Part shown: piece after piece, positions 1 to 15,900 of the stretch | Layout: each line of letters begins with the position of its first letter | Position numbering within the stretch: position 1 is the first letter of the stretch | Source: Eunapius fragilis | Taxonomy: Eukaryota > Porifera > Demospongiae > Spongillida > Spongillidae | Assembly (NCBI GenBank): GCA_963681505.1 | Contig: OY811987.1 | Location: 2,728,124-2,792,123 of the forward strand | Length of the DNA: 64,000 bases | Direction of reading: 5' to 3' | The notes under the pieces: model-generated | Database searches by the model: none | What the model was told of the DNA's origin: nothing | What the model saw: only the letters and a program-made list of their open reading frames with translations | Program-made: the position numbers and the translations under genes

Positions 1-555
1 AAGATTGGAGACATTGATCATGAGTACAGCCACATAGGAAATCGGGTTAGGCTGTAGAAATGACAAAGTTTCAGTAGAATTTGCCCCGCAGTTCACGAAT
101 GTTAGATTTATGAGCGATAGGTTAGTGATGGTATTAAAAAGAATACCTGAATCAGTGTTAATACATTCAATAATTGTTGCTGGTTCAAGGAACGTAATGT
201 TTTCATCCTGAGAGGTTGCAGTGAAGTTGAATTGCTTTGCTTTGTCATTTACAGAACGTTGAACAGGGTTTCCAAAACCAATCAACGTGATATTTGATGT
301 ACCAATGATTGTAATCACCGTGGTAATGTTTATTACATGCCTACCACTCATAAAGCATAGTACTGTATTTGACTGAAAGTACACAGATGCGTTTTGAGCA
401 AAGTAGTCAAGAGTATTGCATGATATACTGCTGGAAGCAAAGCAGGTACCATTGGGAGTAGCAATGTGGGTACAATCGTTCCATGTTAGCTCTGCCTTGC
501 ATGGGTTGATGCATGATACCAGGTAGTAATATATCACAAATTGAAGAAGTAGCAT
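1..555 (-). CDS. Secreted beta-helix-like protein, N-terminal part, runs off window
   Basis: An open frame starts at an ATG on the minus strand (codon 555-553, with an in-frame stop just upstream) and stays open for 185 codons to the window edge. The N-terminus (MLLLQFVIYYYLVSC) reads as a signal peptide. The body is rich in Ser, Thr, Asn and Cys, with many N-glycosylation sequons and short hydrophobic strands such as NITLIGFG and NLSLINLTFVNCG. This pattern is typical of right-handed parallel beta-helix repeats. I recall large families of such surface proteins, with a Cys-x-x-Leu-x-Tyr-x4-Ser start, in demosponge genomes. The role is unknown; an extracellular or membrane-anchored adhesion or recognition role is only inference. 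The 3' part, including any transmembrane segment, lies outside the window. The open frame is clear; the family assignment is moderate. Confidence 0.6.
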   Translation of the reverse strand, partial: MLLLQFVIYYYLVSCINPCKAELTWNDCTHIATPNGTCFASSSISCNTLDYFAQNASVYFQSNTVLCFMSGRHVINITTVITIIGTSNITLIGFGNPVQRSVNDKAKQFNFTATSQDENITFLEPATIIECINTDSGILFNTITNLSLINLTFVNCGANSTETLSFLQPNPISYVAVLMINVSNL

Positions 556-2866
556 CTACATTAAATAGAATAAAGAATACACTTAGCAATATACCGATGT
601 AATCCATTACTACAATTCGTCATTGTACAATTACGTTTTATCTGCGAAAGTTAATACGTGGGATCGTGGCAGCAAAAGGGACCTAGCGGATAGTTTTCAA
701 ATTATTTATTCAGATAAGCAACAGGAGCTGTATAGATTTGCCAAGATGATCAATTAATAAATGCTTCATAGATTTTGAACTGAGAGGATTTAAACTATCA
801 ATGCTGTGGTCAAAGGAGAAATATAAGAGACGTTTGATGAAACAACCAGTACGACATGCCAAATACTTTTTAATTGGTTTAGAAGAATTACATTATATAG
901 GTAGCTGTATGCACAATTGTTCGGAAGATATACGCTGTATCTTATTTATCCCATAGATGCCATTTTAGCGTGAATGGTTCCAATTGATTATAATCTGCTT
1001 ATAATAATCAGGTCACAGCTCCCAGCAAAATCACTAAACGAATTTTACAACCGGCACTCCAATACGTATACAGACCGCATGATAATAAATTGCGCGCGAT
1101 TGATTTTACAACTATTTGAGCTTTTTTTTAAAGGCTTGTTTTATAAATTAAAATTAGTTGAATGTTTTGCGGGCCATATATCTTACTTGAGGTACGACAT
1201 TATGAGAAAAGAAAATGCTTTTCAAAACACTCGACCATATCTATAAATGAAACCATCAGTGCACTAGTTGTGAGTTATTACTGGTGGCTCTGCGCGGTCC
1301 GTTTCCAGAGCCATGCAAACCTGGCGGGGGGAAAATGGGGTGTACTTCAGCGCTTTTAGTGAAGGAACCAACGCTATAGGAAATCGGTAGCAATTAATGC
1401 GGAGTCATCAGCACAGATAGGAGAACGCGCACAGAAGTAGCCACATATTTTCAACGTTGATCAGGGTAAGAGTATTATATAAATAATTTACTTCAGTTAT
1501 GGGTGCAAACAAGTGGTGGATAGTCAGTTTCCTTTTTGAGTGGACGCCACATGCACACAGCAGTTGACTGCGTGGTAAAAGGACATCCTCAGGAGCAGCC
1601 CAGCCCACAACTGTCCACTGCAGCAATCCTTGCAATATAGTCCCACTTGCAAGGTGCTCCCTGAGTAAGTCAATTCTAATAATGTTTCTATTCTGGACCA
1701 ACTTATGTGTTCCTTGCACGCGTTTGTCCATATTACATGCACCAATCCCTGAATGCTGCATTGTCGGGCATCAGTCTGCAAAGAATGTATGGTGTCCTGG
1801 TACAAAGAATCTGCAGCTGAGTGAAGTGTCCTTGCTGCATATGGACAGTCCTTTGCATTACTCAAGCCAGCAACACCAATAGTGCATACACTGTTGACGG
1901 GTATTGTGGTCCTTTAGAAGTGATGTTAGGGTGGGTGAGTACAACATTCAAAAGTGTGAAGATCAACCACCTTCAGATGTGGAGACGTCCACTGGTCACA
2001 GTTCCAACTTGCTTCATACATGCACCATATTTATTTCTTAGCCACTTACACTCATGCTGATCACTCGTGCTCATACCCCCGCTGTCAATCAACTTCAGAA
2101 ATACACATCGTTGTCTCTAAAAAAAGTCTACAAGCACATAATTGATCAGTTAGTACCTACTAGGATTAGAATAGGAATAGAATAATGATGCCTTTTTGTT
2201 TTAAGCTTTTGAATGGTGCTAGTAGAACTCCAATTTTGTACCCGACGTTTCTTAGCTCTGGATGCCAAGGAAGTTGCTAAAGGCATGCATGACATCATCA
2301 TTTCAATTTTAACCTACCACCCATAAAATATATGGCCGCAAAGTCCGTGCGCCTCACCGTCCGCACGCCCAATCAAAATCGAGAGCTCGCGTGACGTCGC
2401 AATTTATAGCAACATTCCTTAATGTGAATAAATTGAATACGGTCGTAGGCCAGAATTCAAGAATATGGATGGTGAGGTCGTTTTTTGGGATTACAGGGAG
2501 TGGCCCCTCTGGGTGTTTCATGAATGTATATCACTATTGGGTGCCAGGTTAGAGGATACTAAAACTCAACAAGATTTAGCTATCATGCCCTCAAGAGACA
2601 ATGAAACTGCAAAATCAATGAGATTTCGCGAGATAGAGTCATCTGAGTGAGGTCCTGTGGCCCTGTGACTCTTCGCCATATTCCAAGCGAGTTTATTGGT
2701 CTATTGGGGTTGGGTTATTACTCTTATCACCACGTTTTTTGAAGAGATTAAAGTGCAAGCAAATTATAGAGATGCCTTGGCCTTTGTCGATTGCCATTGT
2801 AATTAAAGAACATTTCAGTTCCAAGAGGATGATGACTCGTTACGAAGGAGAATGAAATACCATATT
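556..2866. other. Intergenic stretch, no supported gene
   Basis: Only short open frames without recognisable domains or splice context occur here. The interval is AT-rich with no long repeat that I can see. Confidence 0.5.
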
Positions 2867-3651
2867 TACGGTGGCCCTGGAGGTCCTCTCGACCTATGAG
2901 CTTCGAGCGTAGCGCTCAAGACACAAACCCGGTTTCGCCCAAAGCAATGACGCAATTGGCGTTTGAACTGTAGGCAATCACGTGAATTTCCTCAAGGCGA
3001 TGACGCATCCCTAGAGCGGTGATGTTATTAGCGTATAGTCTCAAACCGAGTTAGTGGACTATGGATGAACAAACGTAATTACGTCGTATGCGTGCACGTG
3101 CTTGTTTACGGTATCACTAAATGGAGAGATGCTTCGCAACGATCCTGAAGTGGAAAGTATGATGAATGGCGCTCGTTTTTTGGGGGTATAGATGTTGTCA
3201 TCCTAATCAACTTGGTAGGCCTTATTGCATAACAGATGAATACTCTGATTGTTATGTTATGCCTCCTATAAGTTGATTGGGATGAAAACATCTATACCCC
3301 CCCCCCCCCCCAAAAAAAAAGAGCGCCATTCACCATACGTTCCACTTTAGGATCGTTACTAAGCATCTCTCCATCATGTGACACCGTAACACGCACGTGC
3401 ACGCAATGACGTTTGTCCATCCCATGGTTCTCCTTGGGACTAACTCGGTTTGAGACTAAACGCTAATAACGTCACCGCTCTAGAGCTAATTGGGTCATCG
3501 ACTTGAGGCAATTCACGTGCTTACCTACAGTCCAAACGGTAATTGCGTCATTGCTTTGAGCGAAACAGGGTTTGTGCCTTGAGCGCTACGCAAAAATTGC
3601 TCGAAGCTCATAGGTCGAGAGCGCGACCTCCAGGGCCACCGTAATATCTGA
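2867..3651. mobile_element. Foldback (long inverted-repeat) element, MITE-like
   Basis: The left arm (about 2867-3190) reappears as reverse complement in the right arm (about 3290-3651). Matching landmarks in inverted order are ACGGTGGCCCTGGAGGTC, the CTATGAGCTTCGAGC block, the AAACGCTAATAACGTCACCGCTC block, and GAGAGATGCTT. The central part is itself palindromic, so almost the whole element can fold back. The arms differ by scattered substitutions and by a homopolymer C/A expansion at 3299-3319, so the copy is not brand new. It has no coding capacity. The short open frames inside it are by-products. Confidence 0.85.
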
Positions 3652-3837
3652 GGTTAGGTTCAGGCAGTAGCGGAGGCATATAATTTCCCGGGGATGAGGG
3701 AGCAGACCAGAGATAATTAAGTATCGCGTTAACCGGAAGTCGCGAACGGCAAACATTTGCACGCAAACTTTTTTATTCGTTTCTAATCACGGTCATTGAA
3801 AATACGGTTTCCATCCCTTCACCTCCATATTGGGCGT

Positions 3838-3845
3838 GTGTGTAT

Positions 3846-3876
<31 letters not shown>

Positions 3877-3884
3877 GGGGGGGG
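3838..3884. repeat. (TG)n / poly-G low-complexity tract
   Basis: A TG dinucleotide run passes straight into an uninterrupted G run. Confidence 0.9.
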
Positions 3885-4600
3885 ATTTCAGTCCCCAGAC
3901 GCTCAACAATCACACTCCGCCACTGGGTGTGAAAGCGTGACTCCGAACCCCACGCATATACGAATACATTCCTCCTATTGATGAACTCGAGCACACATGA
4001 ATGCAGGTGATATTGATATTCATAATGCTTCGGACGCCTCGTAGTTTTTGCAACAAACCTTATGTATGTAGCCAGGGACACTTAATAATTAAGTGTCCTT
4101 GATGTAGCAAACCTTTCCCAACACCCCCCCCCCCTCCCCCCCCCCCTCCCTTTCCCTTCCACCGGCAGACATGCATCAATCAAGTACACAGTTTGCGATG
4201 TAAATTATATTATGGTTTTGTTACGTTAGTTACAAACCGATTCAATAACCATCGTAATCAATGAGAATTCGGAGACGCGTTGTGCGCCGCATAGTTACTG
4301 CATGCATATAGCTTAGCTCAGGCCAGGCTCAGCTCTCTTGTAATTAATTATATAACCGCTCATGCATGGCCTAATTCCGCGGTGGTGCTCATCGTTATTG
4401 CAACTTACTTCATTCAATCTTACCGTTTGCAGCCTTAACGGGGATAGACAAGATCTAATTTTAGAAAAATGGGGTTAGGACCGAACAAACTCTATTTTTA
4501 GAATAATCGACCTCACAGACCAGGCTAGCAAAAATTACTTAGCGAAGTATCAATTATTAGGCAAAAGCGCAAACTGATTCGCGCTATCTGCATGGTAAAT
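3885..4600. repeat. Diverged segmental duplication, copy 1
   Basis: This block shares collinear landmarks with 5905-6420: GTGACTCCGAACCCCACGCAT, the ATGGTTTTGTTRCG / TTACAAACCGATTCAAT block, CATATAGCTTAGCTCAGGCC followed by AGGCTCAGCTCTCTTG, and TTACCGTTTGCAG. This copy is longer, with extra sequence and a C-rich tract near 4123-4150. No coding content is recognised. Confidence 0.8.
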
Positions 4601-5904
4601 TGCAGGTACCTGAATGTCTCAAGCCGTAAGATATAGGTTGTAGAGGACATTTAGGTCTCATTGAATACGAAAACGTTAAAATATATGCGCTAGGTCCCTA
4701 TTCGCTGCCTCGATCCCACATACATTATAATTTATTATGTGGGACTTGCATATATTTAGGACCTAAACCATGGTTTAGGACATAAATCTACTGTTTAGGA
4801 CACAACACTCATCATGCATGTACTACTAAAATGTTCACAATCCGGACTTAGAAATTTCCGGATGTTGTTGAGACAAGGTAAAAGAAATGCTGTATAGTAA
4901 GTATAATTGCAATTAAGTGCTTAATGACTGCAAGTACAAACACATGCAGGAGTATAATGGTGGTCTTGAAAAAACTCAGCAAAGAGTGACACCACCGCAA
5001 GGTTTTATTACACATGACGCTTACACCTTATGAGCAGATCTCGCATGGGACACTATTACATGTATATCTATGCTATGTATTGCGAGGACGTGACTTATGA
5101 GGTGGGTTTGGCAAATTATGTAATACGTACATGAACGTTAATTCTGTCTCCATTCCTTAGCACTTGGTAACTATGAAGCATTCTGCACATGCATAGGATT
5201 TGTGTACTCGTTATTGGTGTTACAGAATATTGTGCACGTGGTCTTCACATGTCAATTTGCTATTAATGATCATGACGACCACATTGACGATTATCTATCA
5301 GGGCTCAAGGATTTGTTTTAATTCTCATTGTTTGTGTGTGTCGTGTTTCTCGGAAAATCAGGATTCAAAATGATTATAATTATAGAGAATCAAATGGCAC
5401 AGTAAACGGGCACTACTATTAACCAGCTAACAACTACAGCTAGTTGACACTAAGAATGAGGAAAGAGTCCCTTAAATATGTGTTAAAAAACCCCAGAATG
5501 CGCATGTGTTAGAGGACGGAATGGCTTCTGGCAACATGGTCAGAACAGTTGTTTGACACAATGCATATAAGTCCCGGGGCGCTTAACAATTACTAACCCT
5601 ATCGCCCTAACTTTAGGGCTAGGGTTGGTATATAAAATTTTGGCCCGCGTGAAATGTTCGATTTCTCGGATCGGGTGTTGTTGTGATTCCACGCATGCTT
5701 CCTTAGTCTAGTAAGCATTGGGCTTATGGGCGGCATCCTGGCACTTCCAACTGTGCTAGAAGTAGATGCATGTATGCATACAGTATATAAGATTAGATAC
5801 TCTAAGGTATCTATGATATAAGCTATATCACCTACATATATGGTTCGGGATAGGGGTGTGAGTGAGTTGATGATTGTTGAATAACTCACACCTGCGATTG
5901 CGCT
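4601..5904. other. Intergenic stretch with small hairpins
   Basis: No gene is recognised. A small inverted repeat (TCCCACATA...TATGTGGGA, about 4712-4746) and three TTTAGGAC motifs (about 4757-4802) are present. Confidence 0.5.
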
Positions 5905-6420
5905 GCCTTTTAATGGGGGAACGCGTGACTCCGAACCCCACGCATAAACGTGCACGTGCGCATTACTGCCATTGATTCCGAACACGAGCACACGTGGGAG
6001 TGCAGGTGACGCCGAGTTGTTTATGCAACAAACCTGCCCCAACCTGCCCCACCCCCACATACAGACACCGACAGAAATGCATCAGTCAAGTACCCAGTTC
6101 GCGATGTAAGTTACATTATGGTTTTGTTGCGTTTACTTACAAACCGATTCAATGTAGTAAGCATGCTGAATGAGAACGCGTAGCAGCATTGTTAGGCGTG
6201 CATGCATGCATATAGCTTAGCTCAGGCCAGGCTCAGCTCTCTTGCATATACCGCTCATGCATGACCTTATTGGGGGGCTTAACTTACTTCAGTATTACCG
6301 TTTGCAGTCTGTACGGGGATAGGCAAACTCTATTCGGCCTACAGGCCAGGTTATCTCAGCGACGTATCAATTATTAGGCAATAGCGGAAGTGATTCGCGG
6401 AATCTGTGGTCAATTGCACT
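5905..6420. repeat. Diverged segmental duplication, copy 2
   Basis: This is the second copy of the 3885-4600 block in the same orientation, with the landmarks in the same order. It ends near the shared ATCAATTATTAGGCAA motif. The open frame across 5599-6060 on the minus strand follows this repeat and is not supported as a gene. Confidence 0.8.
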
Positions 6421-7379
6421 CCCACAGCATGCCCTCCATGAAATTGTTAACCACCCACACCCAATGACCAACATTCGTGCCAGCATCACTGGGTGCACGC
6501 CATGACTACAACACAACATACATCAACACACAACATAACTCACACACTGAACAGACACTCCATGTGTCTTTCAAATCCAATTATCACAGCATACTAGTAC
6601 CCAGGCTTGAGCAGGGAGCAATCTCTAGCTAAGCTACATTTAAAGAGAGTGAGCCCACACTCCCTCAGGGAAACACCCCGTGGATAAACTCCCTAAGGCT
6701 TTATGGGGCCAAAAACCACTCACACACACACACACACCACACAAGTACAATCAATAGTGTTTTCAACAGCATGGTTCCACCACCAGTTCACCAGCTGACC
6801 ACCAGTTAAGGATCAATCCTGCATGGTCTCATGAGAAATAAAACTACAACAATATGTATGCCACAGCGTGAACGTATCAGACGCCTAGACTGACTTAGCA
6901 ACATCCTTCACACCTCTTTATACATACCCCTATGTGGCACTCTATTTAACCAATCACCAACATTTCGGTGTGAGCTTATTTCCTGTCTAATTCAGTACCT
7001 TCAACTGATAGGAAATATATAATGCAGTACAACCTCAAACTGGTAGGACTCAAAGTGCCGGGGGGGGGGGGGGGGGGAGGAGGAGGGGGATCCTAAGTGC
7101 CCCGGCTCCCCTCAGGCACTTTATGGCATTTATATTATGTATTAAAATCCCCCACCCCTCTGCATGGCACTTACATGTAGAAGCTCTGTTTAATTGCATG
7201 AGTTGCGCATATTATAATTATAATAATTTTTCAATATACGATGTATTAAAAATCAAAAAACTAACTAGCTAACTATTTATATTAAGGGCTGTCCACATCT
7301 GGCTAGTTTAGCTCTTTGCTATCATCTGACCAGGGTGATGTTAAGCCTCCCATAAATGTCATTGAGTACCCTAGCCTAG
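6421..7379. other. Intergenic stretch
   Basis: No gene is recognised. It contains a short (CA)n run near 6719-6736 and a poly-G tract at about 7062-7077. Confidence 0.5.
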
Positions 7380-7960
7380 TTCAATGTGGAGCCAAATGAA
7401 GCAAGAATAGAGAAAGTTTCCAGTGCTTTCTCATGCAGTTGCTGTAGCTCTCTAATGCCAAAGACACACACACCCAGCCCAACTCACTTAGGGTCATTGA
7501 ATGCGTGTTTTCTGGCTTCAGCTACAGAGGAAGCAGCACCAGTATCCACACTAGCTTTGGCCAGAGTAGCAGGGGTGAGAGGACATTGAAAGCAGCTGGT
7601 TTACTTAATTTCCAATCCATCACCAGAAAATCTGCAGGGTGAGTGCCATCTAGTCCTGTAGTGAGGCTATGTCCTGATTCAACCCTTGTTGCCAATCGAG
7701 CTTGGCGGCAAAATCCCACCTGCACATCATGCAGCCTGATCTGGCACACCACCATGTCACCTCCCCGCCTGCAGGTGACAGCATGATGGCCCAAAGGGTC
7801 AAGAGCACTGTCAGGGCAAAGGGAACAAGATGAACCTCTTAAGGTGTCCCGGACCCAACCACCATTTAATTGCCGCCTGCAAATCACTTGGCTCTGAATG
7901 AAGCCCAAGCCCTTCTGATGGTACAACTGTTAGCCAAGATGATGAATGGGGTGCAGATGT
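7380..7960 (-). pseudogene. Retroelement C-terminal fragment (CCHC plus endonuclease-like), copy A
   Basis: On the minus strand the frame carries CSLCPDSALDPLGHHAVTC (spacing C-x2-C-x8-GHH-x3-C), then HPADFLVMDWKLSKPAAF. In a shifted frame LSELGWVCV follows. The same order of motifs recurs elsewhere in the window (30480-31293, 58740-59130), which identifies a dispersed family. A CCHC motif followed by a P-A-D...D-W...K segment resembles the C-terminal zinc knuckle and restriction-like endonuclease of non-LTR retrotransposons; that link is from memory of the family. No reverse-transcriptase core is seen next to it, and frames are broken, so it is a dead piece. Confidence 0.6.
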
Positions 7961-8535
7961 AGAGAGAGAAGCCGGGCTTTTTCTGCTACTGTAGCAGCTT
8001 CCAGAAGTTTTAATGCATGGTCATCTAACCTTCGAGACAAGTCTCTCTGTGGGATCGGACAATAAAGAATAGACTCCACAGAAACACAGTCTTCAGTGAT
8101 GTGAGACCAAGGTGTTGTAGCGGTTCATTGATCGGAGCATGTGAGGGTTCTCTAATCATCCAGGCCTGAAGAACTCAGTGATAAAATATAGGCAGCCCAG
8201 GAGTGGTGAGAAAGAGAGCAAAGGCCAAGACCCCCAAAGCACACCAAGTTGTGCCCGTTTCCATGCCACACCAGAAATTGTTGATGGCTACACAGTTGGA
8301 ACAGCACTGTTTGATGTCATCACCAAACAACTGAAGTGAGTCAGAAACCAGATGTGGTCTGGTCACATGTACCAGCTTGACACACAGGTACGAAAGAATT
8401 AGAGCTACTTGAATATCAATGCTGACTACTACTTCCACTTCTTGGAGAGCTGCTTAAGGTATATAATAATATTTATTAGTCATTGCACAAATTGATTTCA
8501 CGGTTATGACAGATTAAAATATATTATATATATAT
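7961..8535. other. Unassigned stretch between two retroelement pieces
   Basis: It holds an 87-codon minus-strand frame at 8175-8438 with no domain that I can recognise. It probably belongs to the adjacent retroelement remnants. Confidence 0.4.
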
Positions 8536-8539
8536 ACAA

Positions 8540-8720
8540 CACGTGACATAACACATCTATAATGGTTGAGCTATCCTAGAGAGGACAACTGTTGAGTTGG
8601 CATGGACTAGGTTGACGTTCAACCAACCATAGATCTCATGGCATACAATAGAATTCAGCCGGCACATGGACATGGCAAGTCTGGGGTAATTGTGGAAATG
8701 ATGGCAGTGGCTTCCTTACC
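8540..8720 (-). pseudogene. Retroelement tail fragment, copy G
   Basis: The minus strand reads EIYGWLNVNLVHANSTVVLSR, matching the terminal (I/L)YGRLxLxLVRANxxAxLSR motif of the family. The DNA is about 75-80% alike by eye to 59378-59549, in the same orientation. Confidence 0.6.
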
Positions 8721-8835
8721 CAACTCAGTATGTTCCACTACCATACCACTCTAGTTCAGAACATTAGGGTCATTAGATTGGTGCTTCCTTCAGTCTGTGG
8801 CCTGGGCAGCAGCAGTGGCCAACACTCCTGATCCC

Positions 8836-12985
<4,150 letters not shown>

Positions 12986-15900
12986 ATTCCGACGGCGAGG
13001 TGGACTGGAATACATTTGGAAACATCCTGACAGGAGAGCTCCTTGGACAGGTGTGTAAACTGACGCCGTCGAGGCTTTTGTTCTGTGCTGTTACCTTGGT
13101 GAACTCGCGCGTAAAAAAAAATGGAGTTGTATATCCATTGCAGTGTATGCCAGACAACTGCCTATTGCCTGTTTGTGTTTGTTTACTTTTAGCGTTTTGC
13201 CTATCATGAAAATTAGTGTGATGTCATTTCATCCATGTTGTATCGACATATTGATTTGGACGCTTTCACTATAGATCCATTGTGCGTCCTTTCTGGATCC
13301 TTTGTACGGATCGAAGCAGCGAGGGCTGATACCTGAGACAAACTGGGAGTGAGTTACTAAATATTGCAGGCGGGGACATATACCCTCTGGCTATTCATTT
13401 GAGAAGTAATTATACGTAAACAGATGCCCAGCGTGATCACTTTTAATTAACACGTCACACCTGAATTGCCTTTCCCAGGCTCAGCCAACTCCCAGTTAAA
13501 TGACGTGGACAGTACCTCACAGTGGTGTCAATGAGGTAGTGCTGTGGTGTGACAAATGAAAGATGTAAATGTATGGCTAGAAAATTCGGTGCCCTAAAAC
13601 TCCACAAAGAATGGGCCATTCCTTTAAGCATAAAATATTTTGGTGAGGGAGAAGGAGGCATTTTACAAGCTGATTAGATGTTTCGATATTATCCTTAGTT
13701 ATAAATTTCAAAAAGGCAACATGGTTAAAATGTTGTGGGCTCAAAGCAGACTGGGGTGGTTGTTTTTATTTACTTTTATTTTCAAAGGCCTTTGCGATAA
13801 TTTTGGAGGCATACAGATCAATGTATGAGATGAATACAACAGAACACTCACGATGAGCATGTACCAACATGTACATACGGCATGAATATGCTGCTAACTA
13901 AATGTGCTAGTGATTGTCGCGGTCCTATGTCTTCTAGGACAAACCTTGCATGCAAGGCTTGCACACCGAATTAGCAGAAGTTATATGTAAACTACATAAC
14001 CCTGCCCAACAAGATTCCTTAGTACATGGATACGCATCCTAAAAATGCTAGCGCAGAACACAACACATCTAATGAGATGTATGTAGAAATGTGATGCGTC
14101 ATGTTGTGTTACATAATGTCCACGTCATTTAACTGGAAACAACACTACCACTGCGGTTACCTACAGAAATCACACCCACACTGTTCTGCGCACAAACGAT
14201 TATGCTTTCACAGCTACTTTTGCTCAGGCAGAACTTTTGATGTCCATTGTAACTGCATACCACTTGATTACTTGTACATAATACCCATCCCGGCCTTTTT
14301 CACAAATTAGAACACACCGCCCACGTACACAGTCAGAGGATTAATGATTGCTCTGGTTCACTACATTTATTGATTGTGTACATTCTGCTAGGTATGTTGG
14401 GACCAAGCACAACATAGTCATCTTGAAGAAGAGGGTGGAGGGAACCTCTCTGGATAGGTACATGTGAATGTGCAGTGGTGTGCCATGATGTTGAATGTCA
14501 AGCACTTTTCAAGGGACTAAAACATGTGTCCATTGCAGCTTCATGGGTCGAGGTGTCATCGACTTCCCCATAGGAAGAGTTGCTCAGTATATTGGCAACA
14601 TGGAACAGACGCACCTCTGGGAACGGTACCTTGCGGTAGGTACACCCTCTCTCTGACATGTGTATGGTGCAGAAATATTTAATAACTCCCCGCACACATA
14701 GATGCATACATATACACCATCAATGAGTCACATGCCATACTTCACTTTCCCTGGGGTACAGTATGTCTTGGGTAATGAATATTTCAGTCCTTGCTCTTGA
14801 TCTCGTCTGTATGCGATGACAAGGTGGCAGGGTAGATGGGGTAATAATACTCAATTTTTTACTCACTGCAAAAAAGAAATCTACTAAAGCATCAATTGAA
14901 AGCCCTACCTCCCTGAAAGATAAATGGCTTGTTTAAACATGCATATTTCCGTAAATGTGAATCCTTTCATGAATGTTCTGTACAATAAAATGGTATTTCC
15001 ACATGATTTAGAAAAAGGTACACCAAAGCATTCATGGCTATGGACATATGCACATTTAAACATGAACTCCCTCCCCTCCCCAATGTGCTCCAATCTCTGC
15101 CACTCCAGAAGTTAAAGGGTTCAGGGTGGTTTGCCATATTTTAAGCCATTGCTTTCACTTACGCCATCATAGCAGAAAATTAAAAAGTACCCCCCCTCCC
15201 TCCCCCCTTCAATTACATTTAGCGGGCGTACATGTACATATCATTAATCAGTGCCTGGATGATGTGGTGAAAAATACATTAGACAACTGCTTACATTGTA
15301 ACATATAAGGCTTTTTGTTTTAATTTCATTTTGAGGGTGGATTGCATTTTATTTACAGCATGTACTCCCTGGGGTAGAGCATGTACTCCCTGGAGTACAG
15401 CATCATTCAGCACGGCTTTGAATATCACTGTGGGCTGTATGTGAATTGTGTGTCATTGTTGTAACTGCATTAAAAGTGGAGTGTTATATGCTGAGAGTTT
15501 TGCGTGTTGTTTGCTATTCCTTTAGGATATCAGGTGTATAAAGCAGCTGTCTGAGGATAATGGAGACACTATAGGTGACTGTGACGCTTCTGAGTGTCAT
15601 ACCTGTTGCTTAGTACATCAAATTGCAGTGTACAGACGCTACCAAGCCACTGCATGCCTTATGAATTTCGAAGCTGATTTTGTTTACTACTTGAGGTCTA
15701 AATTTCATGTACGTCTTGCTGAAGGTTGTATGGGGTGACATTGCTTTGCTTTACAGGGTGAACAGTTTGTGCATACTGCAGCATCTGTGAGTGACATGTT
15801 TTATCCACCAACACCAGGAGTGTTTAGAGGAAAGGTGGGCACTTTAACTGTATTATTCTACACAGTGTCTTTTGATTTGACATTAAATGTTATTGTTATG

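Noticed and set aside
3773-4081. 102-codon minus-strand frame with Pro/His/Thr run
   Set aside because: The run comes from the TG/poly-G tract, and the remainder lies in a duplicated non-coding block.
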